A stretch of DNA of 64,000 bases from Dipteronia dyeriana (lineage: Eukaryota; Streptophyta; Magnoliopsida; Sapindales; Sapindaceae), in contig CM065301.1 in NCBI GenBank assembly GCA_032871835.1, positions 18,121,291 to 18,185,290 of the forward strand, read 5' to 3'. Below, piece after piece: positions 58,078 through 64,000 of this stretch. Below the pieces are notes generated by a model that was not told the origin of the DNA, ran no database searches, and saw only the letters and a program-made list of their open reading frames with translations. The translations under genes and the position numbers were made by a program. The stretch's first letter is position 1. The number at the start of each line of letters is the position of its first letter.

Positions 58078-58083
58078 AATAAA
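58078..58083 (+). terminator. Possible poly(A) signal of the patellin gene
   Basis: AATAAA 200 bp after the stop codon, downstream of a T-rich stretch. Other AT-rich candidates exist, so this is tentative. Confidence 0.35.
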
Positions 58084-60544
58084 TTCCCGAAATGTGTTTA
58101 TATATATAGTCACAAATGCAATTGTCCTTATGACATTTCATTTTCCAATTTGTTTTTCTTTTTATCAATGACAAATAATTATGTAACACAGTAGAAATGA
58201 TCCGAGTGCACTAAACTATAAAGTAATGAATTTATTGACTAATAGCTAAAGCTGAAATTTAATTAAAATTAGGGCATGTTTGGTAGGAAGGAAAGAAAAT
58301 GAGAAGGATAGGAAGATTTGGAGGGATAGAAAAGATGAGAAAAACAAAAGAAAATAATTTTTCATTGAGTTGTTTGGTAAAACAAGAAAGGAAGAAAATT
58401 GGATGGAAAATCTTTTTTATCAATTTTACTATTTTATCGTTATATTATAGTTTATATATTATATATTTTTATATTTAATAAATAAATATAATTTAAATAA
58501 TATCGAATCCAATTTATTTTTTAACAAAATGATAAACTTTTTAAGGTTTGGATCCTCTCCTAAACTAAGTTTTAACTAGGCTTATAAGGATCCATTTGAC
58601 ATGTGGTAATCGGAAACCTTAATGTTCAGGATTTAATTTTTCAAGTCTTCTTTATTTATCTATCCTTGTAACTTCTCTCTCATGTTCTTTATCTCTATTT
58701 ACCGGGAAAGAAAACTGGATCTCCATTTTTAAAAGAAAAATTAAAAATTAAAAAACTGGATCTTCAAAAATTTGTATTTCTTCCCACTATTACTGTATAT
58801 TATTATTTTTTCAAGTCAAAAAAAGGTAAGTTTGACAATCAATTTATATATATATATATATATTGCAGTTATAATTGTTGGGACCTGACGAGATACGACT
58901 CCGTTAGTATAATTTAGAAGACCGCTCTCACAATAGAGGAGAGAGGGAACCTACACTTGGGATTTTAAATCCAGTTAAATAGAGCATCAAATTGCAATAT
59001 TTAACTCTTGAGTTCAATGGAGTTTCCTTATTTCAATAGATGGTTGTCGGATTCAGAAATTGGATGAGCAGTTAAATTGGATATGCAGTCCAATGGTGGT
59101 GGCGAGTATGAATTGGGTATTAATAATTTGACTAAAATAATCGGATTTTGAACCGATATAATGAGAAATCTATGTTTATGGGATGTTAAAGAAATAAATC
59201 TTCTTTAACCAAAACCAATTCATTATTGACTATTGATGTTTCAAATAGATTTAAAATAAATAAAGTAAAATATTTGTCAGTACCCAAGGTGCTGACTTTT
59301 ATGTTTTTATCGGTGGAAAAATCCACCACCAACCCAATATATTTAATATCAAGCACTTTAAATAGTTTTTTTACCAATTAAAACTGACTGGTCAGTACCC
59401 AAATATTGTCCATAAATAAATATTGACCACTGATGTTTTAAACAAACTTAAAAAAATAAATATTGACCATTAATATTTTAAATTGTCACGTATCAATAAA
59501 TCCTTAAAAGCTTAGTTAAAGGCTTAAAACGTAGTTTAAGAGAGGATTCAAATCTAACTTTTTAACTTATTTTTTTTAAGAAAAAAAAAATTGATAGGGG
59601 CATTATCAATCAATTTAGTCTATAAGTTTTGGTGAAATTTTCAATTTTTTAAATGTGTTTGCTTTTTTAGAATTCATGGTTCATTTTTACTGGTCCAATT
59701 AAACGATTTTAGGGGTATTTTAGTTTTTAAACTATGAAATAGGAAGAAAAAAATATTGCCACATGTCAACAAATAACATATTAAGAATTAATTAATATTT
59801 ATATATAACTGGTAAATGGTAATAAAAAATTTTAAGGAAATTAATTGAATTAAGAAAATAATTGATTTCCGTTTTGGATTCAGATACTTACTTGATCACT
59901 GAGTGATCAAAATCAATGATCAATAAGGAATAAATCTTTTAGAATATTATTCTTTAATTAACTTTCCTTTATCATTTAAAATGTAGCTATTAAGTAATTT
60001 CTAAATCAATCCACTTGACTTCGGTTATATAAGAAACCCTAGTCTGCACTTAATAAGATGCATTCTCACAATCACGAAATTTAGAGCAATTTTATTCTCT
60101 TCTCGTTTTTCTTCTCTAGTAAGTTTGAACCATATTTGAGTTCGCTAAGAGTGATTGTGCTTTGCACTTCCACTGTTAAATCGTTATATCATGGGAGATA
60201 TTCGTCTTACACATACGATGTTACCTGACAAAATTGTCTTAAGGGCACTGTGTGAAACACGGGTCTCGGTTTCACTAACCTTTCGTTTCTGTTGGTCACT
60301 TTCTACAGATTTGAACCGAATTTTTTTTACGTACTGAAAACAACATGGGTCAGGTTTGGGTCTCAATATTCGGGTCATGAGTGTAGTCTATGTATAAATT
60401 ATGCTACCCGCATCGGATCCGGGTCTTGGTTTTGTAGCAAACTCTGACCAAACCAATATACCTGAATAATTTATATATTAGATGGTCAGTGGTCAGAATC
60501 CCTATAATTTTTCACATAACCTTATTCAAGTTAAAGACTCATAG
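58084..60544. other. AT-rich intergenic region with decayed transposon ends
   Basis: No gene seen. TTAGGGCATGTTTGGTAGG at 58269 resembles the end of a Harbinger-type MITE, but no partner was found. GGGGCATTATCAATCAATTTAG at 59597 resembles the terminus of the Pack-MULE family at 53739, again without a partner. 59215-59480 repeats TATTGACCA(C/T)TGATGTTTTAAA phrases. A (TA)n run is at 58847-58862. Confidence 0.45.
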
Positions 60545-60875
60545 TGTCCCGATCGCCTGGAAGGGACAAAATAAACATCTTGTTCTTTCTTCAACAATTT
60601 CTTATCTCTATTCTCTAGTGGACCTCTCAGTAGGATTCGAACCCAGATGAAGTTGTGACCATCTGTCAGAGAAAAAAGAACGAATGGATCTTGTAGGATT
60701 CCTAAGAAATTCTTCCATTTCTTATGGAAGCAGATGCTTATTCATCTGCCTTTCATGTTCCATGAATAACCTGGACATTAAGGAATATCCAAAAAGGCAT
60801 TTAGGGAATCGGTCTGATTCTATCTCTGTTCGTTAAGGTTGAAGAAAGGGTCCAATATCTAAAATGTTTCATAAC
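60545..60875 (-). pseudogene. ycf2: Plastid ycf2 fragment in nuclear DNA (NUPT)
   Basis: Read on the minus strand, this segment gives recognisable pieces of the plastid Ycf2 protein: [20 protein letters not shown], then after a stop [29 protein letters not shown] and FVPF after frame changes. Ycf2 is a large essential plastid protein; here only about 110 codons are present, with stop codons and shifts, so it is a dead insert. The flanks on both sides are ordinary AT-rich nuclear sequence. A plastid-derived mitochondrial source is possible but the mixed transposon neighbourhood makes nuclear integration the simple reading. Confidence 0.82.
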
Positions 60876-61029
60876 CATATTAGTCCACTATTATGGTCAA
60901 GCATCGATTTTATGAAAACATGAAAAAAAAAAGGAATTTACCTTTCGAGCAAGAGTATGTTACTTAGCTCTCTTAAACAGGTTACTATTCATCAAAACCC
61001 TTAACATAATTGCTTCATCTGAGGGAGAT

Positions 61030-62019
61030 CTATTTTATGGGTTTAAAAATTAAATGACACTTTTTAGAGGTGGCATTTCAACAATGTCACTGCTTTAATA
61101 ACTTATATTTAAAAGACACATATTATGGTGAATATATAAAAATACCCTAAATAGTTGTTCCACATTAGAAGTCTTTAATTCATTTTACAGTGACAGGGTT
61201 GTGAAGTAGAGAAAGAAAGCCATGTTGAAACCTAAGCAATCACTTGACCGGCGACGGAATGGCAATGCAGACGCATTCGGGGTTCGAGCTCCCCGAGCTC
61301 AAGGTGGTCGAGCTGCCTGGTCAGCTCACGGTGGTCGAGTTGCCTGGTCAGCTCGTAAGCTGCCCCCAGAGCCTTTAATTAAAAGTCTCGGAGCTTTTAG
61401 TAAAAGTCTCGAAGCTTTAAGTAAAAGTCTCGAAGCTTTAAGTAAAAAGTCTCGAAGCTTTAAGTAAAAAGTCTCGGAGCCTTTAGTAAAAGTCTCGGAG
61501 CCTTTAGTAAAAATCTTGGAACCTTTATTAAAAAGTTTCGGAGCCTTTATTAAAAAGTTCGGAGCCATTACAAAAAAGCTCGGAGCCTTTACAAAAACAC
61601 TTAGAGACTTTACACAAAGGCTCGGAGATTCAAAATTCAATGGTTCAAACTTCATAATACCATGTTCATGTTCATGTTCATGTTCACACAACGACTCGGA
61701 AAACAAATCATAAGGAATTAATAAATTGTTACAAGACTCAAAATACCTTGTTGTGCTGAAACACGTCGACTTTCAGACAAGTTGTAGATCAATTTTCAGA
61801 CAAATTTATTGGAGAGGGAGAGAGGAGTTACTGCTTCAGTGATCAAAGTGTAAAGATGGAAGTACAAAAAAAAAATAAAAATTGATTATTTAAAGATAAT
61901 TTGAATAGTTCATCATAATAGATGTTTTTTAAACTTAACTTATTAAAACAATAACAATGACATCAGTGTGACACACTAAAAAAAAGGTGATATTTTTCAT
62001 AATGTCTGCTCTATTTTAT
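61030..62019. mobile_element. MULE family element, copy B, with a different tandem core
   Basis: A 972-bp element (61039-62010) flanked by the perfect 9-bp duplication CTATTTTAT (61030-61038 and 62011-62019). The left 200 bp (GTTGTTCCACATTAGA, CATTTTACAGTGA, GGTTGTGAAGTAGAGA) and right 210 bp (TTGGAGAG, CAGTGATCAAA, AAATTGATTATTTAA, TTAAACTTAACTTATTAAA) align with copy A at 37448-38715. The core is instead GC-richer with its own repeats. There is no transposase. Confidence 0.87.
61290..61630 (+). repeat. Tandem repeats in the core of MULE copy B
   Basis: Two 27-bp units of GGTGGTCGAGCTGCCTGGTC type (61301 and 61328) precede about a dozen 21-24 bp units of AGTCTCGGAGCCTTTAGTAAA type (61380-61630). 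An open frame (61222-61467) runs through the repeats and would encode SLEALSK repeats, but it is probably chance. Confidence 0.85.
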
Positions 62020-62464
62020 TTAATTTAGTGATAATCTGTCACTCATGTTACCTATGAAAATATTTAAATCCCCTTTTAAAAAACATGAATATAGCATGCA
62101 GGCATACAGCACATCATTACAATAATACTAATATTAAGTCAAAAAAAGCTTTCACTAGTGTCACCTTTATTACATTTTAAACAACAAACAGGTTAACGCG
62201 CTCTCTATCGAATCTGTTACCATCTCTATCTTAGTGCGCTGTTTTTATGTTTTGAAGTACTATCTCTTATTTTTGTTTTTTAGTTGCAGTGTCCTGTATA
62301 TTTGAATCCGGCACTTAAACATGTTTCAATCACATTGTTCCTCGTCATCAACATCACCAAGCTTTGTTAATATGATGTCGATCAACTCATGATAGTAGTG
62401 ATCATTATGATTAAGAGCTTACAACCAGAGCTTACAACCTCTCTTTATATATATATGTTTTACT

Positions 62465-62600
62465 ATCGGTACGTATTGAATAAGTTATATCAGGACGTTG
62501 TATATGGACCATTAATTATGAAAAAAAATTTAACAAGTGTATACACTATAAGTCAAAGTATGAAAATCTAATGATTCATATTCAATACATTGATGAAGTT
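62465..62600. repeat. Copy 2 of the dispersed repeat at 32566-32690
   Basis: In inverse orientation to copy 1: CGGTACGTATTGAATAAGTT, TATCAGGACGTTGTATATGG, ACCATTAATTATG and AAGTCAAAGTATG match the reverse complement of copy 1. Its borders are approximate. Confidence 0.55.
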
Positions 62601-62635
62601 ATATTAGTACATACTAATTTGAATTTATATATATA

Positions 62636-63530
62636 TATAGGGTACGGGTTCATGGGACAAAAAGGGACATGATGAGACAATTTCCACTTATCATACGTTT
62701 GATACGTTTTAAACATAAAACGAGACATGACTTGATGAGACAAAAAACACCAAAACTTGTTCCATCCAAAACCGTGGGACAAGTTGTCACTCATGTGCAT
62801 GAGACAAGTCTGAAAATAACATTTTTACCTTTTAAAATTTTCTAAAATTACAAATGTGTTTGATATAAAACATGTATGCTTATTCCATGTTAAACTTTGA
62901 CTTGTTAGAGAATTTAAATTGCACTAATGTGGAAGTTTTGTGATGAACATAATTATGAGATTTAGAGAACTTTACTTTTTTTTTCGACATTATAGTTTGA
63001 TTTCAACATTTAAAATGTAAAATATGAAGTTTTTTTTAAGAGAGAAACTATGAAGTTAGAAAGTGAAAAAATGAAATTAATTAATGATAAGTAGATGAAT
63101 GTTCAACCAAAAAAAATCATTCTACTTTGAATTTTCGGTTTGGGTATTATGGATTTTTTGTTACCAATAAAATAAAATAAATGAGTAAATTGTAAAAAAT
63201 AATCCTGTAAAATTATTAATTAAGAATATTTTCAATAACAATAGTATTATTTTTGTTAAATATGATATATAAATATATTTATTTAATAAAATCAAATAAA
63301 CATTGACTTGTTCTGTTCCATTTGTCATCATTATGTAGTAATAAACATTAGACAAGATAACGGAGGTACATCTTGTTCAGTCATGCTCTAGTTGTACCAA
63401 ATGCATAATAGTACAGTCAACAGTTCTGTCCCATATATTCCAAACACAATATGGAATAACTGTCTAGTATTGTCTTGCCCCGCCTCATCTCGCTATGTCT
63501 TGTCTCGTCCCTGTACTATATACACCCTTA
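62636..63530. mobile_element. Possible inverted-repeat DNA element
   Basis: The left side TATATAGGGTACGGGTTC, GGGACATGATGAGACA is answered by the reverse complement of the right side (TATATAGTACAGGGACGAG, ACAAGACATAGCGAGATGAGG). Both ends are rich in GAGACA/GGGAC words, and the middle is AT-rich and non-coding. No target duplication beyond TA could be supported. Confidence 0.4.
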
Positions 63531-63589
63531 AATTTCTATTTTTTTTTATATTTTTTTATATCCACTATTCATCCCAAGGGTTTTGCTTA

Positions 63590-64000
63590 TGGATGACAAT
63601 TTGACTTGCACTCGTGTGAACCCACCTGAACCCGATTCTATAGAATCGGGCTCAGGTGACGAATTTATGACTCGTGAACCCGTATAAATAAAAACCCAAT
63701 AGGTACGGGTTCGGGTGCATGTTGGGAAAACGAACCCGCAGATGAACCCGCAGATCCGTATAAATAAAAATTATATAATATTTATTATTTAAAATACTAT
63801 AAATTTAAACTCTAACGGAACCTTTTTAACCATATAGAGAATAAAATATAAAAATTTCACTCATTCTAAGTTTGGGAATTACAATTCTCAACTCTCATTT
63901 ATATATAGTAAGCTAATGATAAGCTAAACTTGATGGTTTTACTCTTATTAAACATCATGCTTGCTTGTTTGTTTTGTCTTTGGAGATCCATTTGGAGTTT
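63590..64000. mobile_element. Possible left end of a hAT-like element, cut by the window edge
   Basis: TATGGATGACAATTTGACTT followed by GAACCC/GGGTTC-rich subterminal sequence (63620-63765) resembles the ends of the hAT elements at 33.9-36.5 kb. The other end lies beyond the window, so it cannot be confirmed. Confidence 0.4.

Noticed and set aside
60630..60665. tRNA-like T-arm string (GGATTCGAACCC)
   Set aside because: It is part of the decayed ycf2 insert (the GSNPTE codons on the minus strand); no acceptor stem or anticodon arm is present.
61222..61706. Repeat-encoded proteins on both strands of MULE copy B
   Set aside because: Both frames are products of a 21-24 bp tandem repeat; composition is repetitive and no family similarity is seen.

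Overview
The window is AT-rich plant nuclear DNA, most likely from a eudicot. The evidence is two host genes with canonical GT-AG introns (a thaumatin-like protein and a patellin/SEC14 protein), a short plastid-derived ycf2 fragment, and a dense layer of plant-type transposons. The species cannot be named from the sequence alone.

Layout. 1-2.4 kb: AT-rich spacer with one Tourist-like MITE. 2.37-23.37 kb: a Ty1/copia element of SIRE-like type on the minus strand, with LTRs at 2368-3762 and 22039-23367. A second retroelement, 11.86 kb and of the Ty3/gypsy Tat lineage (LTRs 7627-8513 and 18597-19482), is inserted inside its integrase region. The Tat element carries an extra RNase H, a 132-bp tandem repeat and a decayed antisense (plus-strand) ORF. 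24.5-29.7 kb: a Reina-like chromovirus on the plus strand. 29.97-31.09 kb: a solo LTR with a perfect 5-bp target duplication. 32-38.7 kb: MITEs and non-autonomous DNA transposons, including three hAT elements within 2.6 kb and a MULE (37448-38715) with a minisatellite core. 39.3-40.4 kb: thaumatin-like gene. 42.7-43.4 kb: a DUF1985 pseudogene. 45.5-52.1 kb: a PIF/Harbinger element broken up by a solo LTR and by a hAT element that itself carries an LTR-like insertion; at its right edge the hAT transposase runs in frame into the Harbinger transposase. 53.74-55.13 kb: a Pack-MULE holding a 41-codon piece of an ARL2/TTN5-type GTPase gene. 56.1-57.9 kb: patellin gene. 60.5-60.9 kb: plastid ycf2 fragment. 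61.04-62.01 kb: a second copy of the 37.4-kb MULE family with a different tandem-repeat core. The last 1.4 kb holds further inverted-repeat and hAT-like termini.

Only the thaumatin-like gene (one intron, 243 aa) and the patellin gene (four exons, 498 aa) look intact and expressed as host genes; each has a TATA box and a plausible poly(A) signal. All transposon coding regions are broken by stops, frameshifts or lost catalytic residues. I see no RNA genes, no CRISPR array and no multi-gene pathway. The most unusual objects are the Pack-MULE, the paired MULEs with divergent cores, the hAT-Harbinger chimeric ORF and the Tat antisense gene.
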